Assembly: GCF_004798935.1 (NCBI RefSeq)
Contig: NZ_RAHT01000006.1
Span: 186,001 to 250,000, forward strand
Length of the DNA: 64,000 bases
Reading direction: 5' to 3'
DNA from: Ningiella ruwaisensis
Lineage (GTDB): Bacteria > Pseudomonadota > Gammaproteobacteria > Enterobacterales > Alteromonadaceae
Shown here: positions 8,699 to 17,611 of the stretch, one piece after another
Layout: every line of letters begins with the position of its first letter
Numbering within the stretch: the stretch's first letter is position 1
Position numbers and translations under genes: made by a program
Notes under the pieces: model-generated
Told to the model about the DNA's origin: nothing
What the model saw: the letters and a program-made list of their open reading frames with translations, nothing else
Databases searched by the model: none

Positions 8699-9748
8699 AT
8701 GAATCACCCCTCTATCAAAAGCTATTTTGACTCAAGCATTTGCCAGGCTGAAATCGACAGTATGTTTAGCAAAGGATTATCATACGCCGGTCATCAACTT
8801 ATGGTCCCTGATAAATACGCCTATCAGGTGCTTCCCTATCAGCACGATCGCTACGTGCTATTTAATCAGGGTGAGCATTTCGAACTAATATCAAACGTAT
8901 GTTTGCACCGTCAGGCAAAGCTGCTTGAAGGCTCGGGCAGAGCGCGAAACATTGTATGTAAAGTACACTGCTGGGGTTATGATCACCTTGGCACACTAAA
9001 AGGTGCGCCGCAGTTTAAGCCGCAACCGCAAGGTCAACTCGATAAAACACCTTTAAATGCGTGGAATGGACTTTTGTTTAAAGGGCGCACGCCAAATTTT
9101 GACTTGGCGGAACACGGATTAGATACCTATATTAATTTTGATGAGTATTTTTATGCAGGTTGTGAAAGCGCCCAGTATAACTTTAACTGGAAAACCTTTG
9201 TTGAGATATATCTGGAGAATTATCATGTTTCGTCCATGCACCCGGGGCTTCGTCATTATGTAACTCCCGACGAGCTGGAGTGGGCGTTTGGAGACGATTT
9301 TTCTGTGCAAAAAGTCGGCCTTGGTAAAAACCTGCAAAAACCTACAACTCCATATTACCGCGAATTTCAAGACGCGCTTGTAAAACGTTTTGGTGATGCT
9401 TTGCCAAAATATGGTGCAATCTGGTGTTTCATTTACCCAAACATCATGATTGAATGGTATCCAGATGTTCTGGTAATCAGCACCATTTTCCCTAAGGGTC
9501 CTCGTCAATGTGTGAACCACGTTGAGTTTTACTACCCTTCGGCGCTGTATCAGGCTTCACCCGATTACTTTGCATCAGAAAAGCAGGCGTATATGGAAAC
9601 CGCAGCTGAAGACGAGCAAGCTTGTCTTTTATTAGAGCAAGGCAGAGAAGCACTGTATTTATCGGCTGAGGAAGCTCACGGGCCAATTGAAGGCTTTTTA
9701 GAAGCTGGTGTGTCGCATTTTTATGCGTTTTTGGCAAAACAATCCTAA
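8699..9748 (+). CDS. Rieske non-heme iron oxygenase, alpha subunit family
   Basis: The 349-residue protein has an N-terminal Rieske [2Fe-2S] domain with ligands Cys68-x-His70 and Cys87-x-x-His90 (CLH ... CKVH). The usual HGW after the second pair is replaced by CWGYD. The catalytic domain carries the mononuclear iron histidines His176 and His181 in ENYHVSSMHPGL, after FNWKTFVE. It should hydroxylate or demethylate a small molecule using electrons from a separate reductase, none of which is nearby. The next gene, a PLP decarboxylase, starts 16 bases downstream on the same strand, so the two are probably co-transcribed. The substrate is unknown; the family ranges from aromatic dioxygenases to choline- and betaine-type monooxygenases. 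Confidence 0.88.
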   Translation: MNHPSIKSYFDSSICQAEIDSMFSKGLSYAGHQLMVPDKYAYQVLPYQHDRYVLFNQGEHFELISNVCLHRQAKLLEGSGRARNIVCKVHCWGYDHLGTLKGAPQFKPQPQGQLDKTPLNAWNGLLFKGRTPNFDLAEHGLDTYINFDEYFYAGCESAQYNFNWKTFVEIYLENYHVSSMHPGLRHYVTPDELEWAFGDDFSVQKVGLGKNLQKPTTPYYREFQDALVKRFGDALPKYGAIWCFIYPNIMIEWYPDVLVISTIFPKGPRQCVNHVEFYYPSALYQASPDYFASEKQAYMETAAEDEQACLLLEQGREALYLSAEEAHGPIEGFLEAGVSHFYAFLAKQS

Positions 9749-9764
9749 CTACTGAATAAGCGAA

Positions 9765-11663
9765 GTGATGCTACCAATTTTACGAATTTTAATTGTTGAA
9801 TTAAACGAATCTTCATTGGAACTAACCGCTGACAATCTTAAAAATGCCGTTCGTTCTTTTGAACGAAGCGATGTAGACATTGAAGTGGTTTGTGCACAAA
9901 AACCCCAGGAAGCACTCGATATTATTAGAGAAGACGGCGACATTCAGGCTGTGCTGCTCGGCTCTAGCTTAAACGATACGGCTGAGCGTTCTTTACCTTT
10001 GTTAAATCAAATAAAAGAAATCCGGCACGAGCTACCCGTTTACATAGTAGATGATTCTGACAAGGGCTTAGATATCGTTACTATTTCAAATAAAATTGAA
10101 GCGCTGTTTTATCATGATGATGTAGTTTCAGACCCTGAAGCCATCTTGGGCTATATTTTAAATGATTTTGATGACCGCTCTGAAACGCCCTTTTGGACAG
10201 CCTATAAAAAGTATGTAGCCGAAAACAACGATTCATGGCATACCCCCGGCCATAACGGCGGCGCCAGCTTTAGAAACTCGCCCTACATCAGCGACTTTTA
10301 TCGCTTTTACGGACGCAATATGTTTGTCAGCGATTTATCGGTGAGTGTTGATTCATTAGGCTCGCTCACCGACAGTACAAACGCGATAGGCAAAGCACAA
10401 AAGAGCGTGGCGCAAACCTTTGAGGTGAATCATTCGTTTTTTGTCACGAACGGCTCATCTACCTCCAACAAAATCATTTTGCAAACTCTGTTACGCGAGG
10501 GTGATAAGGTCATTGTTGACAGAAACTGCCATAAATCAGTGCATTACGGCATGATCCAGGCGCGAGCCATGCCGATTTATCTCGACAGTGTCCTTAACAA
10601 AGACTACGGCATTTTTGCACCGCCTTCATTAACGCAGTTAAAAGAGAAAATTCAGCAGCACCCTGACGCTAAGCTTATCATTCTGACCGGCTGTACTTAC
10701 GACGGTTTGCTAACTGACTTAAAACAAGTGGTAGATGCTGCGCACGAGCACGGCATGAAGGTGTTCATTGATGAAGCCTGGTTTGCTTACTCTTTGTTTC
10801 ACCCTGCATTCAGGCATTATTCTGCCATTCAAGCAGGCGCAGATTATGTGACGCATTCTGCGCATAAGGTGGTTTCGGCCTTTTCTCAAGCTTCCTACAT
10901 TCATATTAAAGATCCTGATTTTGATTTGGATTTCTTTAAAGAAATTTACGCTATCCATACCAGCACTTCACCTAAATATCCGCTGATGGCCTCACTTGAT
11001 GTATGCAGTAAACAGCTAGAAATGGAAGGATATAAGATTTTAAATAATCTGTTGCGCAACGTCGAAGAGCTAAGGCAACAGGCTAAACGCTTTAAGCGGA
11101 TAAAAATATTAGACAAAAGCGATTTTGCCAACGCATTTGAGCATTTTGAGACTGACAATATCGGCCACGACCCGCTGAAAATACTCATTGACGTGTCTCA
11201 ACTGCAATATTCTAATCATGAAATTCACCGTTTTTTAATGGATGAAGTTGGCCTGGAAATTGAGAAATTTACCCATAGCACCTTATTGGTCTTGTTAACT
11301 TTAGGTGGCATGAAAGCAAAAATCGTCAGGCTCTTTAATGCACTTAATAAACTCGATGAAGGCCATGTAGCACTTCAAAAAAGCAAGCGCAAATTTCAAT
11401 TGCCCGATACCATTCCGCCAATTGACTTAAGTATGTTACCGGCCACCGCATTTTTTGGTGAGCGCGAGTCCATTTTACTGACTGAAAGTGTAGGACGAAT
11501 TGCCGCAGCGCTTATCACGCCCTACCCGCCTGGAATACCGCTATTGGTACCCGGCCAAAAAATCTATAAAGAGCATGTGGATTACTTGCATTCTTTGTCG
11601 AGTCAAAAACTTACCATTCAGGGCGTTAATGACGGTGAACTTTACGTGCTGGCGGGAAATTAA
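9765..11663 (+). CDS. PLP-dependent Orn/Lys/Arg decarboxylase family protein
   Basis: The 632-residue protein has an N-terminal receiver-like wing domain (about 1-125), the fold-type I PLP core of the major decarboxylases (SWHTPGHNGGASF near 157-169; IDEAWF with Asp336; SAHKVVSAFSQASYIH with the Schiff-base Lys368) and a C-terminal domain. Typical inducible ornithine, lysine or arginine decarboxylases are about 710-755 residues, so this one is shorter, chiefly in the C-terminal part. GTG 9765 and ATG 9768 are both possible starts. It lies 16 bases after the Rieske oxygenase gene. Amino acid specificity cannot be read from the sequence; polyamine formation or acid resistance would be the family roles. 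Confidence 0.87.
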   Translation: MMLPILRILIVELNESSLELTADNLKNAVRSFERSDVDIEVVCAQKPQEALDIIREDGDIQAVLLGSSLNDTAERSLPLLNQIKEIRHELPVYIVDDSDKGLDIVTISNKIEALFYHDDVVSDPEAILGYILNDFDDRSETPFWTAYKKYVAENNDSWHTPGHNGGASFRNSPYISDFYRFYGRNMFVSDLSVSVDSLGSLTDSTNAIGKAQKSVAQTFEVNHSFFVTNGSSTSNKIILQTLLREGDKVIVDRNCHKSVHYGMIQARAMPIYLDSVLNKDYGIFAPPSLTQLKEKIQQHPDAKLIILTGCTYDGLLTDLKQVVDAAHEHGMKVFIDEAWFAYSLFHPAFRHYSAIQAGADYVTHSAHKVVSAFSQASYIHIKDPDFDLDFFKEIYAIHTSTSPKYPLMASLDVCSKQLEMEGYKILNNLLRNVEELRQQAKRFKRIKILDKSDFANAFEHFETDNIGHDPLKILIDVSQLQYSNHEIHRFLMDEVGLEIEKFTHSTLLVLLTLGGMKAKIVRLFNALNKLDEGHVALQKSKRKFQLPDTIPPIDLSMLPATAFFGERESILLTESVGRIAAALITPYPPGIPLLVPGQKIYKEHVDYLHSLSSQKLTIQGVNDGELYVLAGN

Positions 11664-11823
11664 TAATGTAATCATTTCCGATTTGCAAACATAATCTCGG
11701 CTAACAGCAAGGACAGTATAAAGATGCCAACTGGTGCCGATACTTTACTTACGTCAGCGTAGGAATCGGTCAAAACCTAATATTTAAACAAGTGACTTTG
11801 CTCAGCATTAAACCAAAATGCAA

Positions 11824-13443
11824 TTACATTTTTCCTGCATGCTCACCAATTCTATCCCATTGTAACTTCATCTCTTTTAGCACAAGCTTTAGCGGCTGGT
11901 ATTCTATATTATCCTTGAAAAACGGGGCATGTCTTGTAACAAATGGAAAGGCACAGAAGCCGAGTTTGACCGCGCTGTTTAACCACAAAATCGCTTCGTC
12001 AGAATCGCCAATGTGCGCGTAGGCAAACGCCAGGAAGCGAGCAAACATTTCATTTGTTTTGGCAGTCTCAATTTGCTCTTGACTAAGATTTATTTGCCTG
12101 CCTGACTGGTCAGGTTCAGTACAAAAAACCCTAGCTAACATAATGGCGAGCGATGGGGCGCATTCATTTTGCATTTGAAGCGATAATACCTTTTGCTTAT
12201 CGTACCGATTGTTTAAAGCGTAGACCCATGCTAAAAACATCTTCGCAATATCGTTTTGCGTATCCATTTCAAACATTCGCTCGTAATGAACTACGGCGGC
12301 ATCAAATTCACCTAGTATTATATGATACCAACCGGGCAAGCAGCGGCTGACAGGCGTGAGAGGATCAATTATTTGTAAACGCCGTATAAGAGGAAGTGCA
12401 AGTCTGGCATGACCACTGATCAAATAGCAATTTGAAAGCAGTCCAAGTACGTCGGGATCATTATTGTGCTTGTATACTGCCAGTTTCAGCGATTCAATGG
12501 CCTTTATTGTTTTTCCACAGGCATATTCAAACCAACCGCTAAGCATAAAAGTGTAGTATTCATTTGCTTTGTCAACCTTAAGTTGTTCAAGGATTGTTTC
12601 GACTTTATTTAGCGGCGTCAGAGAACAGTCAATGCCCGCTTCTCGGAGTTGTAGATATGTCCTTCCCAAGTTTGCCAGAATGATACCGTTTTTACCCACC
12701 AAATGCTGTGCACAATGCAATAACTCCAATGCTTTTTTGATGGATTCTGGTTGCCATCTCATCGATTCTTGTCTGGCTTGGTGTAAATATTCCCAAGCAC
12801 TCTGATTAAAAATACGATTATGAGATTGTGACAGGAATTCTCCCTCCACATCAGAAATTGCTAAACATGATACAATGTCGGCCGTTGATCTTTCTCGCAG
12901 TGCTTCATAGCTTGATCTTGTTTCACTATAGGACTTGCTCCACTGAACACTATGTGTAGTGGCATTTATTAAACGAAGCTTTAGCGTTATCTGCTCTTTA
13001 TCAAGCCTAATGCTTCCTTCGATAAAGAAGTTTAGATTCATTTGTTCAATAGTTGCCTTTCGTTTTTCGTCATCAGTAGGTAAGTATTTCATAGAAGAAT
13101 AACTAATTACGGTGAAAGACTGCAGTGAAGCAAGATCGCTGATAATATCTTCGCAGAGCGCATCACGTATGTATGACTGCTCGGTAGCAGCATCTCGCAA
13201 TTCAAAAGGCAAGATCGCGACTTTATATGTTGACTTATTAAGACTTACAAGTTCGTTGCTTTTTGAACTTTTGGATTCAAACCAAATGTCCAGTTCATGC
13301 TGGTAAGCAGCAATCCTGGCCCCCCTTATATGACTGTGGCGATGGACTGGCATTCCTTCATTCGCTTCCCAGCGCCGCACAGTTCTTTCACTGCAATCGA
13401 AATAGCGAGCAATCGCTTTCCAGGATTGAAGCTTTTTATTCAT
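11824..13443 (-). CDS. HTH transcriptional regulator with TolB-N-like and TPR regions
   Basis: The N-terminus has an excisionase/MerR-like helix-turn-helix (SWKAIARYFDCSERTVRRWE, then GMPVHRH), a form seen in regulators where W-K-x-I-A ... R-T-V-x-R-W-E is conserved. A short linker leads to a domain (about residues 70-180) resembling the segment between the DNA-binding part and TPRs in CadC-like and adenylate-cyclase-associated proteins (VAILPF, FFIEGSIR, LRLINA). The remainder is helical TPR-like repeats. No membrane segment is evident, so it is probably a cytoplasmic regulator. ATG 13443 is chosen because the HTH begins there; ATG 13488 would add 15 residues. It diverges from the gene at 13642, with TGTCC iterons in between that may be its own operator. 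Confidence 0.78.
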   Translation of the reverse strand: MNKKLQSWKAIARYFDCSERTVRRWEANEGMPVHRHSHIRGARIAAYQHELDIWFESKSSKSNELVSLNKSTYKVAILPFELRDAATEQSYIRDALCEDIISDLASLQSFTVISYSSMKYLPTDDEKRKATIEQMNLNFFIEGSIRLDKEQITLKLRLINATTHSVQWSKSYSETRSSYEALRERSTADIVSCLAISDVEGEFLSQSHNRIFNQSAWEYLHQARQESMRWQPESIKKALELLHCAQHLVGKNGIILANLGRTYLQLREAGIDCSLTPLNKVETILEQLKVDKANEYYTFMLSGWFEYACGKTIKAIESLKLAVYKHNNDPDVLGLLSNCYLISGHARLALPLIRRLQIIDPLTPVSRCLPGWYHIILGEFDAAVVHYERMFEMDTQNDIAKMFLAWVYALNNRYDKQKVLSLQMQNECAPSLAIMLARVFCTEPDQSGRQINLSQEQIETAKTNEMFARFLAFAYAHIGDSDEAILWLNSAVKLGFCAFPFVTRHAPFFKDNIEYQPLKLVLKEMKLQWDRIGEHAGKM

Positions 13444-13549
13444 CTTAATTCGTGTCCATTTCGCTAGGTTTCCGCTTAAATTATGCATTAATCTCAGGTT
13501 TTTCTTTCAACCTTTATCATATAAAGAAACGAAAAGAGTGACTACCATT

Positions 13550-13577
13550 TGTCCGCTTGTGTCCGCTCTTGTCCATT
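13550..13577. promoter_or_regulatory. Three TGTCC iterons at exact 10-bp spacing
   Basis: TGTCCGCT begins at 13550 and 13560, and TGTCCATT at 13570, placing three half-sites on one face of the helix. They lie between the divergent HTH/TPR regulator and the secreted-protein gene. A fourth TGTCCATT lies at 13453, close to the regulator's start. This is a likely operator, perhaps for the adjacent HTH protein; which protein binds is inference. Confidence 0.5.
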
Positions 13578-13641
13578 TTAAAGAGCCTGCATCGGCGTTA
13601 ATGTATTCATAATCAACTATGATCACAGAGCAGGAACTAAT

Positions 13642-14172
13642 ATGTTGGATTCATTTGGTATAAAAAAATTTTTAGTTTTTTCAATCGCGCTTTTTTTTGT
13701 TCAAAGTTCGATGTCTCAAGCTGAAGAGTTGTCGCGCTTTCAGCGAGCGAAATGGCAACTAGTGTCTGGCACCGCCACACATTATTTTCCAGGAAGTATT
13801 TTGCACAGCTCAACGGCCACGGAGAGAGGTAAAGTAGATATGAGTACCGAAACAATTGATCTCTTCGGTGATCTAAGCGGACGTATTTTATATCACGTTC
13901 GTTCAGAGTTTGATTTCGTCAATGGCACCTTAAAAAATACAGGGATTCAAGTGTTTTCAGGCACAGTGAATGGCTCAGAACCCATACTACTTCTGGACGA
14001 TGACTTTATCTTTAAAGTTAATCTGGATTCAGGTGAAACGCGAGGTAAAGTTTTTCTTACTAAACGCCTAGATGGACATAAAACAGAATGTTTTCTGAAT
14101 GTGATTGGCGTTGGTTTTGATGATCAGGGCAACGGCTTGGCAAACTACTCCGGGCGGTGTCGTGTTAAATAA
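13642..14172 (+). CDS. Secreted hypothetical protein, 176 aa
   Basis: I do not recognise the family. The N-terminus is a good signal peptide (positive KK at 8-9, hydrophobic 10-20, SMSQA then EE near 27). The mature part (about 150 residues) reads as beta-rich with alternating hydrophobic residues and many Gly/Asp, and has two Cys near the C-terminus (CFLNV, GRCRV) that could form a disulfide. It is probably a periplasmic or secreted protein. It starts about 65 bases after the iteron array and diverges from the HTH/TPR regulator, so it may be that regulator's target. Confidence 0.65.
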   Translation: MLDSFGIKKFLVFSIALFFVQSSMSQAEELSRFQRAKWQLVSGTATHYFPGSILHSSTATERGKVDMSTETIDLFGDLSGRILYHVRSEFDFVNGTLKNTGIQVFSGTVNGSEPILLLDDDFIFKVNLDSGETRGKVFLTKRLDGHKTECFLNVIGVGFDDQGNGLANYSGRCRVK

Positions 14173-14357
14173 TCAAATTATGGCAGATTAACACTGCCTT
14201 TATTTCGGATCGCAATTTACTGCGGATTGGCGTGGTTTCTCATTTAACAAGGGTAATATGTTTTCAAAGCGAATAATTTCAGCGTAAACCAGCGCAATGA
14301 ACGGCAGGTTGACAGCGTTAGTTAAAGTTTTGTACTAGGGTAAGTAAGCTGCTTTGA
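14173..14357. other. Non-coding stretch beside broken toxin gene
   Basis: 185 bases between the secreted-protein stop and the 3' end of the PIN pseudogene. I see no gene or clear terminator. Confidence 0.4.
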
Positions 14358-14773
14358 TCACTTGCTTCCGTCAATCAACTTGATATTGTAAGCGGGAAAA
14401 GCCGCATCACAGGTCATCAGCTCCAGACCCTCAGCTTGCGATTGAGCTACAACATTCGATCGAAAGGATCTTTGTGTATTCTGTTTGTTTTTGGGTGGAT
14501 TACATCAAGCATAGAGCCTGCTTTTTGAGCATGGAAAAACGAAATAGGTAATTTTAGAAAACCTTTGTCCTCGCTTATCTGCTCAATATCTTCAGGCGCA
14601 TTTAGTGCACCAAGATCCGTTTTAATTCAAATTTCCCACACACTTGCAGCACTCAAGTAAACCTCATTTCTAGGGTTAGCAATGATTGATTTTGAACGTG
14701 TCCCTAGACGCTCATGCTCTGAGTTAGATATCCACCAGAGAAATATGTGAGTATCCAATAGCACTCGCTTCAA
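14358..14773 (-). pseudogene. PIN-domain (VapC-like) toxin, disrupted
   Basis: Reading leftward from TTG 14773 (ribosome site GGAGA at 14785-14781), the translation begins LKRVLLDTHIFLWW, the hallmark start of PIN toxins with the first catalytic Asp. It continues through LSAASVWEI and then hits an in-frame TGA (14629-14627) where family members continue with another residue before IK. Downstream, the same frame encodes IHKDPFDRML, another catalytic PIN motif. A one-base loss near 14449-14453 then moves the ending, VAQSQAEGLELMTCDAAFPA, into a second frame that stops at 14358. Together the pieces make a full-length toxin of about 138 residues, so the gene is intact apart from one nonsense codon and one frameshift. 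It follows the antitoxin gene by 3 bases. Confidence 0.8.
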
Positions 14774-14776
14774 AGC

Positions 14777-14995
14777 TTATTCTCCCGAAAAGGAAGCCGC
14801 TATCTCGTCATCCTTACTTTCAAAGCTCGACATATCAATATCATATCCACCAGGAGTTCTTTCTTTAACTTCGGTATGAGGCACAAGATCAACAAACGGC
14901 TTGCCAGCCTTAGCGATGACAACCGTTTCACCGGAATTAGCAAGTTCCGCCAACTGAGACAGCTTGCTTTTTGCTTCATGCATATTTGCTTGCAC
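14777..14995 (-). CDS. Phd/YefM-family antitoxin
   Basis: The 72-residue protein begins [17 protein letters not shown] (GTG start at 14995), followed by [18 protein letters not shown]. This is the standard N-terminal DNA-binding and dimerisation domain of Phd-type antitoxins paired with PIN toxins. The C-terminal tail, [20 protein letters not shown], should be the toxin-neutralising segment. The partner toxin gene lies immediately downstream and is disrupted, so this antitoxin is now an orphan. In this family the antitoxin represses its own promoter; an inverted repeat lies just upstream. Confidence 0.88.
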   Translation of the reverse strand: MQANMHEAKSKLSQLAELANSGETVVIAKAGKPFVDLVPHTEVKERTPGGYDIDMSSFESKDDEIAASFSGE

Positions 14996-15013
14996 AATGA
15001 TAAACCTAACTTC

Positions 15014-15036
15014 GCTATACTTAGCTACAATATAGC
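15014..15036. promoter_or_regulatory. Candidate antitoxin operator
   Basis: The inverted repeat GCTATA (15014-15019) and TATAGC (15031-15036), 11 bases apart, lies 18-41 bases upstream of the antitoxin start, where Phd proteins usually bind. The remaining bases up to 15314 hold no gene that I can support; only a weak CTGATTT...AAATCAG hairpin is seen. Confidence 0.35.
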
Positions 15037-15326
15037 CTGATCGTTCAATTTGTTCAGTAAATTATTATGACGAGCATGAACAAAAATCATTAACTCGATA
15101 AAAGCTATTCTCCACTCTACGCATTTTTTTGCCAGGCTCTGATTTGTAGATAAAAATCAGATGGGGAGAGAACCAACATGTAATCGCCTTTGCCATCCAT
15201 TCCACTTTTATGCTTCAAAGTCAGACAATGGCGCTTATATGAGTCTGTGTTTATGCTCAATAATTAAATTAGTCTTTTTTAACGATCTAGTCTTTAATTA
15301 ATATCGATTTATAAAAGGAGATGACT

Positions 15327-15674
15327 ATGAGTTACACAGATGGTTTTGTTGCCGCCGTGCCAACAAATAAAAAATCCGAATATATTGCCTTTGCTAAGAA
15401 AGCCGCTGATATATTTAAGGAATATGGAGCACTATCCGTTGTTGAGAATTGGTCGGATGATGTGCCGGAAGGAAAAGTGACGGACTTTGCTCGCGCAGTA
15501 AAATTAGAAGAAGGTGAAGCAGTCGTTTTTTCCTGGGTCACCTGGCCAGACAAAGCCACTCGAGTGACTGCATGGGAAAAGGTCATGCAGGATCCAAGAA
15601 TGCAAGATGATGAAATGCCTTTTGACGGCAAACGCCTTATATATGGTGGTTTTGAAAACGTTTTGGACGTGTAA
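15327..15674 (+). CDS. DUF1428 family protein
   Basis: The 115-residue protein matches the DUF1428 (YbaA-like) family: YTDGFVAAVP at the start, YGALSVVENWSDDVPEGKVT in the middle, FSWVTWPDK, and a C-terminal MPFDGKRLIYGGFE. Members are small cytoplasmic dimeric alpha/beta-barrel-like proteins of unknown role. The start is placed at ATG 15327 because the AAGGAG ribosome site (15315-15320) directly abuts an upstream ATG at 15321 but sits 6 bases before 15327. It is a single gene, convergent with gss. Confidence 0.92.
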   Translation: MSYTDGFVAAVPTNKKSEYIAFAKKAADIFKEYGALSVVENWSDDVPEGKVTDFARAVKLEEGEAVVFSWVTWPDKATRVTAWEKVMQDPRMQDDEMPFDGKRLIYGGFENVLDV

Positions 15675-15698
15675 ACGCTTCTAATATGCTAGCGTTTA
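15672..15698. terminator. Hairpin spanning both stop codons of convergent genes
   Basis: TAAACGCT (15672-15679) pairs perfectly with AGCGTTTA (15691-15698) across an 11-base loop. The left arm contains the stop codon of the DUF1428 gene and the right arm overlaps that of gss. It could terminate transcription from both sides, although neither side has a long T tract. Confidence 0.45.
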
Positions 15699-17611
15699 GC
15701 TCGAAACAATGAGTTATCGATAAAGCGCAGCGCCATACAGTCGCTGTCTTTATTGATGACTTTTTTTGTGTCCACTCGAGTGCAAGCACCTGCATAGGTG
15801 CCACCCGCCGTAAATGTGCAAAGCTGTACATAATGCTGCTCCAGTTTAGGTAGTAGATAAAAAGCCTGATAAATCTGATCTTGTGAGTCGAATTTGCCTC
15901 CGGTACTTTCAAGCACTTGTTGATTGGCATCTACTACTGAAATATTTGCGCCACATCGGCCCACTATTGGCTTGGCAACATAACCGCTTTGTTTGAGCTC
16001 CGGAGTCAATTGAAAGCTTGCGTTCAAGAGCCACTGATTTTGTGGAAACAACTGCGAAAGTATGGGCAAAATCGCCTTGTTGCTGGGTATTAGTGACCAT
16101 AAAGGCTCATACACCATAATATCATCATGAAACAGCACATCACTTAACTTCACAGCGTTTGGATTGGCTAAATGCGATGATACGGGCTTTGTCGATGCGC
16201 TTTGAGAACTAATGTCACTTACACTTGCGCTGTTTGCAGTCAACTCTTCTCGAATTTGATCCAGGGCGGTTTCCCAGGCCCACGTTTTCCAAACGCGTTT
16301 TACTTTACGCTTGTTTGCGTCAACAATGTCCCCATCAATAAGCGCAAGACCTTGCGTTTTAAGTACCATCGTGGTTTCAATACCGGCGCTTTCAATAATA
16401 CTTTGCATGTAATATGCGTGATAAAGCTCTTCAGGGTCATCATCATACATAATATGCACATGGCCTTGCTCTTTACTTTCGCGCCATTTTTTAATTAACG
16501 ATTGCGATAAACCAGCCCCTGCATCAGTACCGGTATCCAAGTGATGATGCTTAGCCCATTTGCCCTGTATTTTCGCTGTTTCCATGTAGCAGGAAGCAGA
16601 GTCACAGTTATACTCATACACTTTTAAACCTTGATCCGACAAGGCAAAGTCAAAGCGACTGGTAACAAGCTCTTCTTGCCTGTTTTCCCAAGAGCGACGC
16701 AATTTGGGCAAAATTTCTTCTGGTAAATTAAACTTCGACAGCAAATGAGCTTGCGACAATACGTAGTGCGTCGCATAAATAAACATCTCATGCAATTCAT
16801 TCGTAGCGTGTTCTAACTGCGTCGCAGTACGCCCAGAGACACAAAAAAATGCATGTTTTCGGTCTGGATGCTCAGATAAGCCATGAAACCCGTAAGCTTT
16901 AACGTAAGCATCTTCATCTTCGTTTGCGATGTTGAGCCAACTGTTATTTGAATTGGGATTTGCCAGTCGGTGCAGCTGAATGCCCTGAATGCTTGGATCT
17001 TGCGTCTCATTTTGCGTGCTAAGGCTTGCATCGCTGGTTTGCAACATCCAGCCCAGTATTTCAGTATCGGCAAAAGTACAGGATATCCAATATCGCCCCT
17101 GCTCGTCTTCTTTAGCCCTAAGCTCACGCGAATACTTGGTGCCTTTCGCCCAAGGTGTAAAATGAACGTTCTGTTCAGCCACACGCACAAAATGATCACT
17201 TACCTCAGTGACAATCGCAACATGGCCGGTATGTTCAAATTCACCGCCTTCTTCCCAAATTAACAGAGCGCCAGCTTGCGGTCGCTTAAGGCTTCCGTTC
17301 TCATAAGCCTGAAGCGGCAGTTTTTGTTGGGTTTCGACGTGGGTAAGATGCCTGAATTTGAAAATTTCGTAGGCCATTCCCACATCATCAAAGATGCAAC
17401 CGGTATTGACATACAACCAGCGTCTTGCAAATTCAACGCACTGCCATTTATAGCCGAAATAGAGATTGCCCGCACAGTGGCGAAGCGAAGACCGTGAAGG
17501 ATATTGTGATTCATCTAGCGTATCATAATCGCAGCAATAAGCTTCCACACCGCCTGGCGCGATGCCCAAAACCTCACCAAATTTGGCATCAGCCTTTGTG
17601 TGTTGAGTCAC
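15689..17611 (-). CDS. gss: Bifunctional glutathionylspermidine synthetase/amidase
   Basis: The 640-residue protein matches the E. coli Gss layout (619 residues). An N-terminal CHAP amidase domain has catalytic Cys58 (KWQCVEFARRW) and His130 (HTGHVAIVTE), nearly the same positions as in E. coli. A C-terminal ATP-grasp synthetase follows (VYEYNCDSASCYMET, RCGANISV, GGTYAGACTR). It makes glutathionylspermidine from glutathione, spermidine and ATP, and can cleave it again, in the cytoplasm. The GTG start at 17611 shares one base with the nadA stop (TAGTG), indicating translational coupling. Slight extra length lies in a Ser-rich insertion near residues 465-480. Confidence 0.95.
   Translation of the reverse strand: MTQHTKADAKFGEVLGIAPGGVEAYCCDYDTLDESQYPSRSSLRHCAGNLYFGYKWQCVEFARRWLYVNTGCIFDDVGMAYEIFKFRHLTHVETQQKLPLQAYENGSLKRPQAGALLIWEEGGEFEHTGHVAIVTEVSDHFVRVAEQNVHFTPWAKGTKYSRELRAKEDEQGRYWISCTFADTEILGWMLQTSDASLSTQNETQDPSIQGIQLHRLANPNSNNSWLNIANEDEDAYVKAYGFHGLSEHPDRKHAFFCVSGRTATQLEHATNELHEMFIYATHYVLSQAHLLSKFNLPEEILPKLRRSWENRQEELVTSRFDFALSDQGLKVYEYNCDSASCYMETAKIQGKWAKHHHLDTGTDAGAGLSQSLIKKWRESKEQGHVHIMYDDDPEELYHAYYMQSIIESAGIETTMVLKTQGLALIDGDIVDANKRKVKRVWKTWAWETALDQIREELTANSASVSDISSQSASTKPVSSHLANPNAVKLSDVLFHDDIMVYEPLWSLIPSNKAILPILSQLFPQNQWLLNASFQLTPELKQSGYVAKPIVGRCGANISVVDANQQVLESTGGKFDSQDQIYQAFYLLPKLEQHYVQLCTFTAGGTYAGACTRVDTKKVINKDSDCMALRFIDNSLFRAKR

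Noticed and set aside
13550-13577. Possible CRISPR-like array
   Set aside because: Only three 8-bp units at 10-bp spacing, far too short for repeat-spacer structure; better explained as an operator.
14797-14997. Alternative 65-codon frame overlapping the antitoxin
   Set aside because: It is a shifted frame of the Phd gene; the GTG-started frame gives the conserved family sequence.
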